From assembly GCF_000719555.1 (NCBI RefSeq), contig NZ_JOGX01000060.1, positions 1-39,362 of the forward strand: DNA of 39,362 nt, in the 5' to 3' direction. The notes beneath the pieces are model-generated. The model worked only from the letters and a program-made list of their open reading frames with translations. It did not search any database and was not told the DNA's origin. Source of the stretch: Streptomyces sp. NRRL F-5727. Its GTDB lineage: Bacteria > Actinomycetota > Actinomycetes > Streptomycetales > Streptomycetaceae. Below, in pieces: positions 1 through 7,967 of the stretch (the first letter of the stretch is position 1; each line of letters starts with the position of its first letter). The position numbers were made by a program, and so were the translations under genes.

Positions 1-2
1 CC

Positions 3-671
3 CCCTGGCCCGCCGCACCCCGCCCGGCGGTCCCGGCCCCGGCCGCGCCCGCCCGTCCGGCCGTCACGGACCCCCGGATCCCCGTCCCCGCCCAGCCCCC
101 GGCCCCCGGCCACGCCCCCGCCCCCCGGGGCGCGGACGTGGCCGGCACGGTCGAGGAGGTGAAGCGGCTCCTCGGCGAGGGCGCCCTGACCCAGGCCGTC
201 GACCTGCTCGGCGGGATCCTCCCGGCCGCCGCCGCGGAACACGGCGAGGCGTCCCCGGTCGTCCGGATCCTGCGCAAGCAGTACGCCTCCACCCTCCTCG
301 ACGACGGGCAGTACCGGCGCGCCCTGCCCGAGCTGCGCCGGCTCTCCGCCGACGACCCGGGCAACGCCCAGTTCCGCTACGACATCGCGCTCTGCCTGGA
401 GCAGCTCGGCGAGACCGCCGACGCCCTCGCCGCCTTCCGCGCCGTCCTCCCCGCCTTCGAGCAGGGCCCCGCCCAGGACCCCGGACGCGCCTTCGACGTC
501 CGGCGCCGCACCGGCCTGCTGCTGGTCGCGACCGGACAGCACGAGGAGGGCCAGGCGGAGCTGCACCGCCTCCTCCTCGACACCGAGCGGCTGTACGGCC
601 CCTACCACCCGCCGGCGGCGGAGCTGCGGCGAGCCCTGGAGCACCAGCGCCAACTGGGGCGCCACGCCTGA
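3..671 (+). CDS. C-terminal part of a TPR-containing protein, possibly a Ser/Thr protein kinase (5' end outside window)
   Basis: The frame is open from the first base, so the start lies upstream. The visible part begins with about 45 residues of Pro/Ala-rich linker. It continues into a helical region of about 175 residues with tetratricopeptide-like repeats (for example YRRALPELRRLSADDPGN and LEQLGETADALAAFRAVLP, then a TPR-like pair ending GQAELHRLLLDTERLYG). In Streptomyces this C-terminal layout, a low-complexity linker followed by TPRs, is common in membrane or cytosolic Ser/Thr protein kinases. The kinase domain itself is not visible, so that identity is inference. An internal GTG at 138 would give a stand-alone 177-residue protein, but the uninterrupted upstream frame argues against it. 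The stop is TGA at 669-671. Confidence 0.7.
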   Translation, partial: PWPAAPRPAVPAPAAPARPAVTDPRIPVPAQPPAPGHAPAPRGADVAGTVEEVKRLLGEGALTQAVDLLGGILPAAAAEHGEASPVVRILRKQYASTLLDDGQYRRALPELRRLSADDPGNAQFRYDIALCLEQLGETADALAAFRAVLPAFEQGPAQDPGRAFDVRRRTGLLLVATGQHEEGQAELHRLLLDTERLYGPYHPPAAELRRALEHQRQLGRHA

Positions 672-715
672 CAGTTTCGGCCGATATGCGATGGTCGGGG
701 GCGGGGAGGATCACG

Positions 716-721
716 TACGGT
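716..721 (+). promoter_or_regulatory. -10 box of a leaderless promoter for the VOC gene
   Basis: TACGGT fits the streptomycete TANNNT -10 consensus. It ends 7 nt before the GTG at 729, so transcription should begin at or next to the start codon. No Shine-Dalgarno sequence is visible before that GTG, which fits a leaderless mRNA. The -35 region is poor. Confidence 0.5.
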
Positions 722-728
722 CGGAACC

Positions 729-1121
729 GTGACACTTCCTTCCGTCCAGCTCAACCACACCGTCATCCACTCCTCCGACCGCTCCGCCTCCGCCCGTTTC
801 CTCGCCGGCGTCCTCGGCCTGGAGGTGGGCGCCCCCTTCGGCCCCTTCCTCCCCGTCGACCTCGCCAACGGCGTGACGCTCGACTTCTACCAGGCGCCCG
901 AAGGGCCCATTCAGAGCCAGCACTACGCCTTCCTCGTCCGGGAGGAGGACTTCGACCCGATGATCGACCGCCTAGAGGCGGCCGGGGTCACCTACTTCGC
1001 GGACCCGGGCCACACCCGCCCGCACGAGGTGAACAGCCTCTTCGGCGGCCGGGGCGCGTACTTCGACGACCCGGACGGCCACAACATGGAGATCATGACG
1101 GTGCCGTACGCGCGCCCCTGA
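729..1121 (+). CDS. VOC family (glyoxalase/dioxygenase fold) protein
   Basis: This 130-residue protein has the vicinal-oxygen-chelate fold: two beta-alpha-beta-beta-beta modules, the first starting LNHTVIHSSD and the second YAFLVREEDFD. The typical C-terminal signature YFDDPDGHNMEIM is present, whose Glu is usually a metal ligand. The His in LNHTVI is the likely partner ligand from the first module. VOC proteins include glyoxalases, ring-cleavage dioxygenases and antibiotic-binding proteins, and the substrate cannot be told from sequence. The length is right for a single-domain member. The GTG start is chosen because it lies 7 nt after a TACGGT -10 box and opens the conserved first strand. 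It stands alone between the TPR protein and the anchored surface protein. Confidence 0.88.
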   Translation: MTLPSVQLNHTVIHSSDRSASARFLAGVLGLEVGAPFGPFLPVDLANGVTLDFYQAPEGPIQSQHYAFLVREEDFDPMIDRLEAAGVTYFADPGHTRPHEVNSLFGGRGAYFDDPDGHNMEIMTVPYARP

Positions 1122-1213
1122 TCCGGGCGGGGCCGGCGTTCGGCTACTGCATTCGACGGCAGGCGCGGGCGTGTCACCGGGGGACGGTCGCGGGTCCGGC
1201 GCAGTCTGCTCAT

Positions 1214-2620
1214 ATGAAGAAGCCGTACCCGTTCCTCGGGATCGCCGCCTGCACCGTCGCCGCCACGCTGGCCACGGGAGTCCGCCCCGCCGCCGCCGCG
1301 ACCGTCGACGTCGGCAACCCCGTCGCCGGCAACAACGGCTTCGGCGTCGTCGTCGAGACCGACGCGCTCCTCGGCTCCACCGAGTCCGAGGGGCCCGTCG
1401 CGATCGGCGGCGACCTCTCCTACGGCGCCGGGTACAACGTCTCCCTGCACACCCCCGGCAGCTTCAAGGCCGACGGCGACGCGCGGCCCACCGCGCTCCT
1501 CGTCGGCGGCCGGATCGACTACGGCGCCGCCAGCCCGGTCGGCGTCCTCAAGGTGCTCCAGAACGGCTACGTGAAGGTCGGCGACCTCACCGGCAGCGAC
1601 GTCGTCACCAGGGACGGCAACAACGCCACCGTGAAGACCCAGGTCGTCGCCGCGGGGCAGGGCCACAACGCCACCCCGCGCATCGAGCTCACCGTCGAAC
1701 AGCCGGCCCTCTCCGTCGGCCCCCACCCCGGCCTCATGGACTTCACCGGCCTCTTCGCCGCCTACCGGGACCGCGCCGACGCGCTCGCCTCCTGCGCCGC
1801 CACCGTCGAGGTCGAGGACCCGGGCCGCATCCGCCTGGACGGCACCCGCACCAACGTCCTGCGCCTGACCGGCGAGGAGCTGAACGCGCTGTCCGAGCTG
1901 ACCTTCCTCGACCGCCCGACCGCCGACGGTCCCCTCGTCATCGACGTCGACACCAGCGCGAGCGGCTCCGTCTTCACCTGGGACGTCCCCAACACGGCGG
2001 GGGTCAGCGGCGCGGACGCGCCGTACATCCTGTGGAACTTCTCCGACGCGACGGCGCTCACGATCGCCACCGGCGACTCGGTCGAGGGCACGGTCTACGC
2101 CCCCCGCGCCCACGTCACCGACCTCGACCCCGCCAACATCGAGGGCGACGTCGTCGCCAAGGCCCTCACGGCCGGACCGCTGGAGGCCACGCGCGCCGCC
2201 GACGTCAACGCCGGGGAGATCCACTACTTCCCCTTCGCGGCCGACCTGAGCTGCGAGGGCGACACCTCGCCCACCCCCGCCCCCAACCCGTCCACGACGG
2301 AGCCGGACCCGGAACCGTCGACCACGGAACCGACCGTCGAGCCCACGGACGAGCCCACGGACGAGCCGACCACCGAGCCGACCGACGAACCGACCGAAGA
2401 GCCGACCGACGAGCCGACGGACGAGCCGACCGACGAACCGACGGACGAACCGACCACCGAGCCCGCCCCGGAGCCGACCGCCACCGAGCCCGGCGGCTAC
2501 GGCGACGGCGAGGAGCTGGCCGAGAGCGGCCCCGGTCTGCCCGCCTACGGAGCCGCCGCGCTCGCCGCGCTCTCCGCGGCCGCCGGAGTGCTGCTGGTCC
2601 GCAGGGCCCGCCGCCGCTGA
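1214..2620 (+). CDS. Secreted choice-of-anchor A family surface protein with PT/E-rich stalk and degenerate sortase signal
   Basis: The product has 468 residues. The N-terminus MKKPYPFLG followed by a hydrophobic stretch ending RPAAAA is a Sec signal peptide with cleavage near residue 30. The globular part (about 30-345) has the choice-of-anchor A pattern: it opens VGNPVAGNNGFGVVVE, contains SEGPVAIGGDLSY, and later has the strand-rich ILWNFSDATALTI and GTVYAPRAHV. About 85 residues of Thr/Glu/Asp/Pro tetrapeptide repeats (EPTD/EPTE, 2270-2490) then form a stalk through the cell wall. The end is a sorting-signal arrangement: ELAESG, a hydrophobic helix and the basic tail RRARRR. Streptomyces class E sortases prefer LAXTG, so LAESG, with Ser for Thr, is atypical. 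The protein may be sorted, or simply membrane-anchored. Its 3' end overlaps the convergent YfhO gene by 76 bp. Confidence 0.85.
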   Translation: MKKPYPFLGIAACTVAATLATGVRPAAAATVDVGNPVAGNNGFGVVVETDALLGSTESEGPVAIGGDLSYGAGYNVSLHTPGSFKADGDARPTALLVGGRIDYGAASPVGVLKVLQNGYVKVGDLTGSDVVTRDGNNATVKTQVVAAGQGHNATPRIELTVEQPALSVGPHPGLMDFTGLFAAYRDRADALASCAATVEVEDPGRIRLDGTRTNVLRLTGEELNALSELTFLDRPTADGPLVIDVDTSASGSVFTWDVPNTAGVSGADAPYILWNFSDATALTIATGDSVEGTVYAPRAHVTDLDPANIEGDVVAKALTAGPLEATRAADVNAGEIHYFPFAADLSCEGDTSPTPAPNPSTTEPDPEPSTTEPTVEPTDEPTDEPTTEPTDEPTEEPTDEPTDEPTDEPTDEPTTEPAPEPTATEPGGYGDGEELAESGPGLPAYGAAALAALSAAAGVLLVRRARRR

Positions 2621-4989
2621 CCCCGCCGGACCAGCGACAGCAGGCCCACCGCCACCACCGACGCCCCCGCCACCGCCAGCCCGGGCAGCAGCCCGGGTGG
2701 CCGGAAGGCGCAGCTCAGGGAGGTCGCGCCGGTGACCGGGACGGCGAGGAGACCGGCGTACGGCTCCACCGTCCGGCCCCCGCAGCTCCAGCCGGGGATC
2801 GCGGGAGCGGCGACCACCGCCGTGCCGGTCACGGGGTGCGGGAAACGGGCCGTGAGGCCCGTCGGCGTGGGCGTGACGGCGACCGCCGCCGAGGCCCGCA
2901 GCGCGTCGACGGCGGTCCGCAGCCGCGCCCGGTCCAGGCAGCCGACCTCCGCCGGGCCCCGCCCGGCCGGGACCTCGGGGCGGACGCCGGGGGCGGTCTG
3001 GACGCCCAGGGAGGCCATCGCGGCCCGCCGCCGGGGGCCGCCGCCGAGGAGCCGCACCGGGGTGCCGGCGCCGAGCCGGGCCTCGCCCGTGCGCTCCGGG
3101 GCCCAGAGGAAGACCTCCGTGCCGACCGGGCAGGCACCGGCGGCGGCCGGGGCGGTGTACACCCGGGCGCCCAGGAGGAGTTCCTGGTTGCGGAAGGGGG
3201 ACGGGCCGAGGGCGGGCGCGGGCCCCGGCGGCCGTGCCGTCACGAGCGGCAGCGTCGTCGCCGTACGGACGACCCCGCCGTCCCGCCACCGGGCGCCGAC
3301 CGCGAACAGGGCGTCCGTCACCGGGTTGTCGAGGCTCTGGAGGTTCCGGCCGCGCGAGGTCCAGCCGCCGCCGAGGGCGGTGACCAGTCGGGTGAGGACG
3401 GCGGGGGTGTGGCTGCTGTAGAAGGCGGCCCCCTGGCCGCCGAGGAGCAGCGGGTCGTTGCCGGCGACGCGGGGGAGGCCGGAGTCGGTGCGGTACGCGG
3501 GCCAGCCGTCGGCCGCCGCGAGGGCCGCCGCCCGGCGCTCCTGCTCCGGACCGTACGGCGGGTGGTCGTCGAGGTGGGCGAGGCGCCGGCGGTCCGCGTA
3601 CGCGGTCGTCGCGGCGGCCTGGCCGAGCAGCGCACCGGTGACGAGCAGCGCGGCGAGGAGGGCGTACCGGGGGCGGCGGGGGAGCGCGAGGGCGCCCGCC
3701 ACGGCGGCGAGCCCGGCGGCGGCGAGGAGCAGCGCGGGCCGGGTGGCGAGGTCGCTGGGGAGGGCGCCGGCGGTCAGCGCGAGCACCACGGCGCCGCCCC
3801 CGGCGAGGGCCCGCCGGCCGGGCAGGCCGTGGGCGAGACCGGTGTGGGCGGCGACGACGAGCAGTCCGGAGAGGACGAACGTCTGGCGGTACGGGCTGCC
3901 GTTGGGGGTGGCGAAGAGGTGCCACACCAGGTGCGTCGGGCCCCACTGGAAGGACAGGGCGACGGCGAGGACGAGGCCGGTCCACACCCACCGCTCCCGG
4001 CCCGGCACGTCCCGCCGGAAGGCGAGGGTCGCCGCCAGCAGCAGCACCGGGGCGGCGACGAACGCGGCCGGGGTGGCGAAGCCGTACGTCCCCGGCAGCA
4101 GCCGGGCCAGCACGTCGGCCGCGCCCGCCGCCTCGAAGTCCCGGACGACACCCGGGTGCGCCTGCCGGGTGGACAGCAGGACGGGGACGAGCAGGGGCGC
4201 GGCGAGGCCGACGCCGAGCACCGTGGAGACGGCGGCCCGCGGCAGCGCGCGCGGGCGGCAGGGGCCGGTGGTCGCCAGGCGGGCGAGGAGGAAGAGGGCC
4301 GCGCCGAGCGTCGCCATGTAGGCGGTGTAGAAGTTCGCCGTCCAGCAGACCGCCACCGTCAGCACCGACAGCAGGGGGCGGCCGCCCTCGCGGGCCCACT
4401 CCGCCACCAGGCACAGCAGCGGGAAGGCGATCAGCCCGTCCAGCCACATCGGGTTGTACGCGCCCTCCACCACCGACCAGCCGCACAGGGCGTACCCGGC
4501 GCCGAGCACGGCCGGCCACCACCAGGCGGGGACCGTCGAGAGCCGGCGCAGCAGAAACGCGGTCGCGGCCGCCGCGAGGGCCGTCTTCAGGACGGTGAGG
4601 GCGTAGAGGGCGTACTCGATGTCCGCGCGCGGGGCGAGCGCGACGAGGGGTGCCAGCGGGCTCGACAGGTAGGTGCCGAGGTCGGGGAGGAAGCTCGTGC
4701 CCCAGCCCGCCTGCCAGTTCAGCAGGAGGCCGCCGTCGGCGCGGCCGTGCAGCAGGTCCCCCAGGTGGGCGTGGAAGGGGACGAACTGGTTCGCCAGGTC
4801 GTTCACCGACCGGTGGCGCGGGCCGAAGGGGAAGACGCGGGCCGCCGCGTCCCCGGCGCAGACGGCGACGGCGGCGAGCAGCGCGGCCAGGGCGGAGGCG
4901 GCGGCCGTGGCGCGGCGCGGGGCGGCGGGGGTCCCGGGGGTCGTGCCGCGCCGGACGGTTCGCGGGTCGGTTCGCAGGGCAGTTCGCAT
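2545..4989 (-). CDS. YfhO family polytopic membrane protein (GT-C-like glycosyltransferase)
   Basis: This protein has about 814 residues. It has roughly 12 hydrophobic segments, a first extracytoplasmic loop with the motif NDLANQFVPFHAHLGDLL, and LLNWQAGWGTSFLPDLGTYL, which are hallmarks of the YfhO family. YfhO proteins have a GT-C fold. In Bacillus subtilis and Staphylococcus they take sugar from an undecaprenyl-phosphate carrier made by a CsbB/GtrB enzyme and put it on extracellular polymers such as lipoteichoic acid. The divergent neighbour is exactly such a GtrB/CsbB-type enzyme, so a functional pair is likely. The ATG at 4989 (MRTALRTDP) is preferred. An alternative start at 5070 adds 27 charged residues and would shorten the divergent promoter region. 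The last transmembrane segment is followed by a short Ala/Ser tail. Confidence 0.87.
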   Translation of the reverse strand: MRTALRTDPRTVRRGTTPGTPAAPRRATAAASALAALLAAVAVCAGDAAARVFPFGPRHRSVNDLANQFVPFHAHLGDLLHGRADGGLLLNWQAGWGTSFLPDLGTYLSSPLAPLVALAPRADIEYALYALTVLKTALAAAATAFLLRRLSTVPAWWWPAVLGAGYALCGWSVVEGAYNPMWLDGLIAFPLLCLVAEWAREGGRPLLSVLTVAVCWTANFYTAYMATLGAALFLLARLATTGPCRPRALPRAAVSTVLGVGLAAPLLVPVLLSTRQAHPGVVRDFEAAGAADVLARLLPGTYGFATPAAFVAAPVLLLAATLAFRRDVPGRERWVWTGLVLAVALSFQWGPTHLVWHLFATPNGSPYRQTFVLSGLLVVAAHTGLAHGLPGRRALAGGGAVVLALTAGALPSDLATRPALLLAAAGLAAVAGALALPRRPRYALLAALLVTGALLGQAAATTAYADRRRLAHLDDHPPYGPEQERRAAALAAADGWPAYRTDSGLPRVAGNDPLLLGGQGAAFYSSHTPAVLTRLVTALGGGWTSRGRNLQSLDNPVTDALFAVGARWRDGGVVRTATTLPLVTARPPGPAPALGPSPFRNQELLLGARVYTAPAAAGACPVGTEVFLWAPERTGEARLGAGTPVRLLGGGPRRRAAMASLGVQTAPGVRPEVPAGRGPAEVGCLDRARLRTAVDALRASAAVAVTPTPTGLTARFPHPVTGTAVVAAPAIPGWSCGGRTVEPYAGLLAVPVTGATSLSCAFRPPGLLPGLAVAGASVVAVGLLSLVRRGQRRRALRTSSTPAAAESAASAAAP

Positions 4990-5106
4990 GGCGGGTCGAA
5001 TATCGCAGCGCCGGAGCGGTGGTGGACGGCCGCCGCGGGGCAGTTCACGCAATGGTCTTCTCGGCGTCACCCCGGCGGGGCGGGCGGGTCACCGGCCTGC
5101 CTTTGG

Positions 5107-6111
5107 GTGTCGGATGTGCTGCTCTCTCTCGTCGTCCCCTGCTTCAACGAGGAGGACGTCCTCGCCCGCTTCCACTCCCATGTGACGAAGGAACTCGACG
5201 CCCTGGAGGGCGACTTCGAGATCGTCTACGTGGACGACGGAAGCCGCGACCGGACCCTCCCGCTCCTGCGGGACCTCGCCGCCGCCGACCCCGCCCGGGT
5301 CCGCTTCGTCTCCTTCAGCCGCAACTTCGGCAAGGAGGCCGCCATGCTGGCCGGCCTCCGGCACGCGGCCGGCGACGCCGTCGTCCTCATGGACGCGGAC
5401 CTCCAGCACCCGCCGGAGCTGGTGCACCGGATGGTCGCGCTGCACGCCGAGGGGTACGACCAGGTCGTCGCCCGCCGCACCCGCGAGGGCGACCGGGTCA
5501 CCCGCACCCTCACCGCCCGCGTCTACTACTGGGCGATCAACCGGCTCGTCGACGTCGAACTCGTCGACGGGGTCGGCGACTTCCGGCTGCTGTCGCGGCG
5601 CACGGTCGACGCGATCCTCGGCCTCGGGGAGTACAACCGCTTCTCGAAGGGGCTGTTCTCCTGGGTCGGTTTCCGGACCACGACCTTCGCCTACGAGAAC
5701 GCGGTGCGCGAGGAGGGCCGGTCCAAGTGGACCTTCGGCAAGCTCCTCAACTACGGCCTCGACGGCCTGCTCTCCTTCAACAACAAGCCGCTGCGCGCCG
5801 CCGTCTACCTCGGCCTGCTGCTGGTCTCGCTCGCCCTCGCCTACGCGGGCTGGATCGTCGTCGACGCCCTCGCCCACGGCGTCGACACGCCCGGCTACGT
5901 CACGCTCCTGGTCGCCGTCACCGCCCTCGCCGGCGTCCAGATGGTCATGGTCGGGCTGATCGGCGAATACGTCGGCCGCATCTACTACGAGGTGAAGCGC
6001 AGGCCGCACTACCTGGTGGCCGAGACGCACGCGGGCCGCGAGAAGGAGGCCGCCCGGGCCGACACCCGGGCGGCGGGTGCCTCGTTGTGGGAGACGGTCG
6101 TCCGGAAGTGA
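5107..6111 (+). CDS. GT2 family polyprenyl-phosphate glycosyltransferase (GtrB/CsbB/DPM1-like)
   Basis: This 334-residue enzyme has an N-terminal GT-A domain starting LSLVVPCFNEEDV. It carries the nucleotide-sugar motif VYVDDGSRD (about 41-49) and the metal-binding D96-A-D98 in LMDADLQHPPE. Two C-terminal transmembrane helices follow, about 236-258 and 265-290 (ending GLIGEYVGRIYYE), a motif typical of GtrB-like enzymes. The family transfers a hexose or GlcNAc from UDP-sugar to undecaprenyl phosphate on the inner membrane face. It is transcribed divergently from the YfhO gene with 117 bp between starts. GTG 5107 (VSDVLLSLVV) is preferred over GTG 5116. No GtcA-type flippase is seen nearby. 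The sugar donor cannot be assigned. Confidence 0.92.
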   Translation: MSDVLLSLVVPCFNEEDVLARFHSHVTKELDALEGDFEIVYVDDGSRDRTLPLLRDLAAADPARVRFVSFSRNFGKEAAMLAGLRHAAGDAVVLMDADLQHPPELVHRMVALHAEGYDQVVARRTREGDRVTRTLTARVYYWAINRLVDVELVDGVGDFRLLSRRTVDAILGLGEYNRFSKGLFSWVGFRTTTFAYENAVREEGRSKWTFGKLLNYGLDGLLSFNNKPLRAAVYLGLLLVSLALAYAGWIVVDALAHGVDTPGYVTLLVAVTALAGVQMVMVGLIGEYVGRIYYEVKRRPHYLVAETHAGREKEAARADTRAAGASLWETVVRK

Positions 6112-6233
6112 CCCCCGTTCCACGGTGACGCGCAAGTTGTCGCTGCGAAGGAGTGGCTACGGCCTCGGCGACTCCCTACCATCGATCACCGCAAGGTCGT
6201 CCAACTGACGCACGACCAGCCCGGGAGGCTCCT

Positions 6234-6926
6234 TTGCACCGCCGCGACCGCCGCCACGACAGCCCCGCACGCCGCCGCACCGCGCTTGCCCTCTCCGCCG
6301 CGCTCCTCGCCGCGGCCCCGCTGCTCACCGCGTGCGGCGGCGAGGCCCATCCAGGGGCGGCGGCCGTCGTCGGGGGTGAGCGGATCGACGTCTCCAGCCT
6401 CCAGGCCGAGGTGAAGGCGGCCCGGGACGCCCAGGCGGCGTCCCCGCAGTCCGCCCAGCTGATCGCCGCCACCGGCGACCTCGGCCGGCAGAAGCTCAAC
6501 GGCATGATCTTCGACCGGATCCTCGGCAAGGTCGCCGCCGACCAGGGCGTCACCGTCAGCCGCGCCGAACTCCAGGAGACCCGCGCGGCGTTCGTCCGCG
6601 AGAACGGCGGCGTGGAGGGCCTGGAGGCCGTCCTGCTCCAGCAGCAGGGCGTCGCCCCCGGCCAGGTCGGCGACGTCGTCCGGCGCAACGTCCTCATGAC
6701 GAAGATCATCGAGAAGCTGGGGATCACCGAGACCCCCGAGGGCCAGCAGAAGCTCCAGGAACTGTTCGCCGCCGCGTCGAAGTCCCTCGACATCGACGTG
6801 AACCCCCGCTACGGCGCCTGGGACGACACCAAGGTCCAGCTCGACACCGGCGCCGACACCGCCCCCTGGCTGGTCCAGGTCACCCGGGGACAGGGCGCCG
6901 CCGGAGCCGAGCAGCTTCCGGGCTGA
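6234..6926 (+). CDS. SurA N-terminal-domain lipoprotein (putative extracytoplasmic chaperone/PPIase-like)
   Basis: This is a 230-residue lipoprotein starting at TTG 6234, which has a GGGAGG Shine-Dalgarno sequence 6-7 nt upstream. The signal sequence has a basic start, a hydrophobic core and the lipobox LLTAC with the modified Cys at residue 34. The mature part (EAHPGAAAVVGGERIDVSSLQAE onward) is alpha-helical and resembles the N-terminal domain of SurA/PrsA folding factors. No parvulin-type PPIase domain is apparent, since the protein ends about 60 residues after ITETPEGQQKLQELF. It lies 26 bp before mazG on the same strand, a common pairing in streptomycetes. It probably assists folding of secreted proteins at the outer face of the membrane. 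Confidence 0.87.
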   Translation: MHRRDRRHDSPARRRTALALSAALLAAAPLLTACGGEAHPGAAAVVGGERIDVSSLQAEVKAARDAQAASPQSAQLIAATGDLGRQKLNGMIFDRILGKVAADQGVTVSRAELQETRAAFVRENGGVEGLEAVLLQQQGVAPGQVGDVVRRNVLMTKIIEKLGITETPEGQQKLQELFAAASKSLDIDVNPRYGAWDDTKVQLDTGADTAPWLVQVTRGQGAAGAEQLPG

Positions 6927-6940
6927 CCCCGCTCCCGGGG

Positions 6941-6946
6941 TAGGTT
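6941..6946 (+). promoter_or_regulatory. -10 box of a leaderless promoter for mazG
   Basis: TAGGTT matches TANNNT and ends 6 nt before the GTG start at 6953. No Shine-Dalgarno sequence is seen in the gap (cgaagg). This suggests mazG has its own leaderless transcript in addition to possible read-through from the SurA-like gene. Confidence 0.5.
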
Positions 6947-6952
6947 CGAAGG

Positions 6953-7912
6953 GTGACTTCCGAGAACCCCGGCCGCGTCGTCCTGCTCACCGCCAGCCAC
7001 CGGGTGGCGCCCGGACTGCTGTCCTGGCCCGCCTGGGAGGCGCTGCGCGGCGCCGACCGGGTCCTCTGCCCCGACGAGCACCACCCCCAGCTGCCCTACC
7101 TGCGGGAGGCGGGCGTCGCCGTCGAGCACCTCCGCCCCACCGCGGAGGAGCTGGTCGCCGCCTGCGCCGGCGGCCGTACCGTCCTGGTCCTGCCCTCGGG
7201 CGAGGGCGACCGGGGCCTCACCGACGGGCTCGCCCGGCTGGCCGGCTCCGGCCGGGTCGCCATGCCCGACCTGGAGCTGCTGCCCGGCTCGTACGACCTG
7301 CCCGGCGCCCGCCTCCTCGACCTCGTCCAGGTCATGGACGTCATCCGGCGCCGGTGCCCCTGGTCCTCGCTCCAGACGCACCAGGGCCTCGCCAAGTACG
7401 CCATCGAGGAGGCGTACGAACTGGTCGAGGCGATCGAGGCCGGCGACCGGCACGAGCTGCGCGAGGAGCTCGGGGACGTCCTCCTGCAGGTCGTCTTCCA
7501 CGCGCGGATCGCCGAGGAGGACGCGGAGGAGCCGTTCTCCGTCGACGACGTGGCCGGCACCCTCGTCGAGAAGCTGATCCAGCGCCATCCGCACATCTTC
7601 GGCGACGAGACCGCCGAGACCCCCGAGGACGTCCGCGCCCACTGGCTGGCCGCCAAGGCCGTCGAGAAGGGCCGGGAGTCGGTGACCGACGGGGTGCCGG
7701 TCGGGCAGCCGGGGCTGGCGCTCGCCGCCAAGCTCGCGAGCCGGGTCCGCACGGCCGGCCTCGACGTGCCGCTCCCGGCGGGCGCCGGCATCGGTGACGA
7801 GCTGCTGGCCCTCGCGGCCCGCGCGGAGGCCGAAGGCGTCGACCCGGAGGCGGCGCTGCGGGCGGCGGCCCGGGCGTACCGGGACGCGATCCGGGCGGCC
7901 GAAGGGCTGTGA
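6953..7912 (+). CDS. mazG: Nucleoside triphosphate pyrophosphohydrolase MazG
   Basis: The 319-residue protein has an N-terminal section of about 120 residues resembling a tetrapyrrole-methylase-like or extra domain, as in actinobacterial MazG. The MazG NTP-PPase domain follows: MDVIRRRCPWSSLQTHQGL, then the Mg-binding EEAYELVEAIE (EExxE) and the second acidic motif EELGDVLLQVVFHARIAEE (ExxD). The VGQPGLALAAKLASRV segment begins a second, divergent helical part. MazG hydrolyses non-canonical or excess NTPs to NMP and pyrophosphate, which cleans the nucleotide pool. It is followed by a GC-rich hairpin at 7916-7943. The position after a SurA-like lipoprotein and upstream of eno is a conserved streptomycete arrangement. 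Confidence 0.93.
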   Translation: MTSENPGRVVLLTASHRVAPGLLSWPAWEALRGADRVLCPDEHHPQLPYLREAGVAVEHLRPTAEELVAACAGGRTVLVLPSGEGDRGLTDGLARLAGSGRVAMPDLELLPGSYDLPGARLLDLVQVMDVIRRRCPWSSLQTHQGLAKYAIEEAYELVEAIEAGDRHELREELGDVLLQVVFHARIAEEDAEEPFSVDDVAGTLVEKLIQRHPHIFGDETAETPEDVRAHWLAAKAVEKGRESVTDGVPVGQPGLALAAKLASRVRTAGLDVPLPAGAGIGDELLALAARAEAEGVDPEAALRAAARAYRDAIRAAEGL

Positions 7913-7915
7913 GGG

Positions 7916-7943
7916 CCCGCGGCCGGCGGACCGCCGCCGCGGG
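7916..7943 (+). terminator. Intrinsic-terminator-like hairpin after mazG
   Basis: The outer arms CCCGCGG (7916-7922) and CCGCGGG (7937-7943) enclose an inner GGCGG/CCGCC stem. TTT follows. It starts 4 bp after the mazG stop and ends just before the rsrR-like promoter. Confidence 0.6.
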
Positions 7944-7944
7944 T

Positions 7945-7966
7945 TTCGGATGGGTAGTATCCAGAA
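7945..7966 (+). promoter_or_regulatory. Promoter with an embedded imperfect palindrome, candidate autoregulatory operator of the Rrf2 gene
   Basis: The -10 box TAGTAT (7955-7960) ends 7 nt before the ATG at 7968, with no Shine-Dalgarno sequence, which implies a leaderless mRNA. GGAT (7948-7951) and ATCC (7959-7962), flanked by TTC and AGAA, form an imperfect inverted repeat straddling the -10. Rrf2 regulators usually repress their own promoters from such positions, but the assignment is inference. Confidence 0.45.
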
Positions 7967-7967
7967 C

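Noticed and set aside
1171..5100. Very long open frame on the plus strand upstream of the GT2 gene, and an overlapping 1176-residue minus-strand frame (992-4522)
   Set aside because: They overlap recognised genes in other frames and encode Arg/Pro/Gly-rich nonsense, as expected from high GC at third codon positions.
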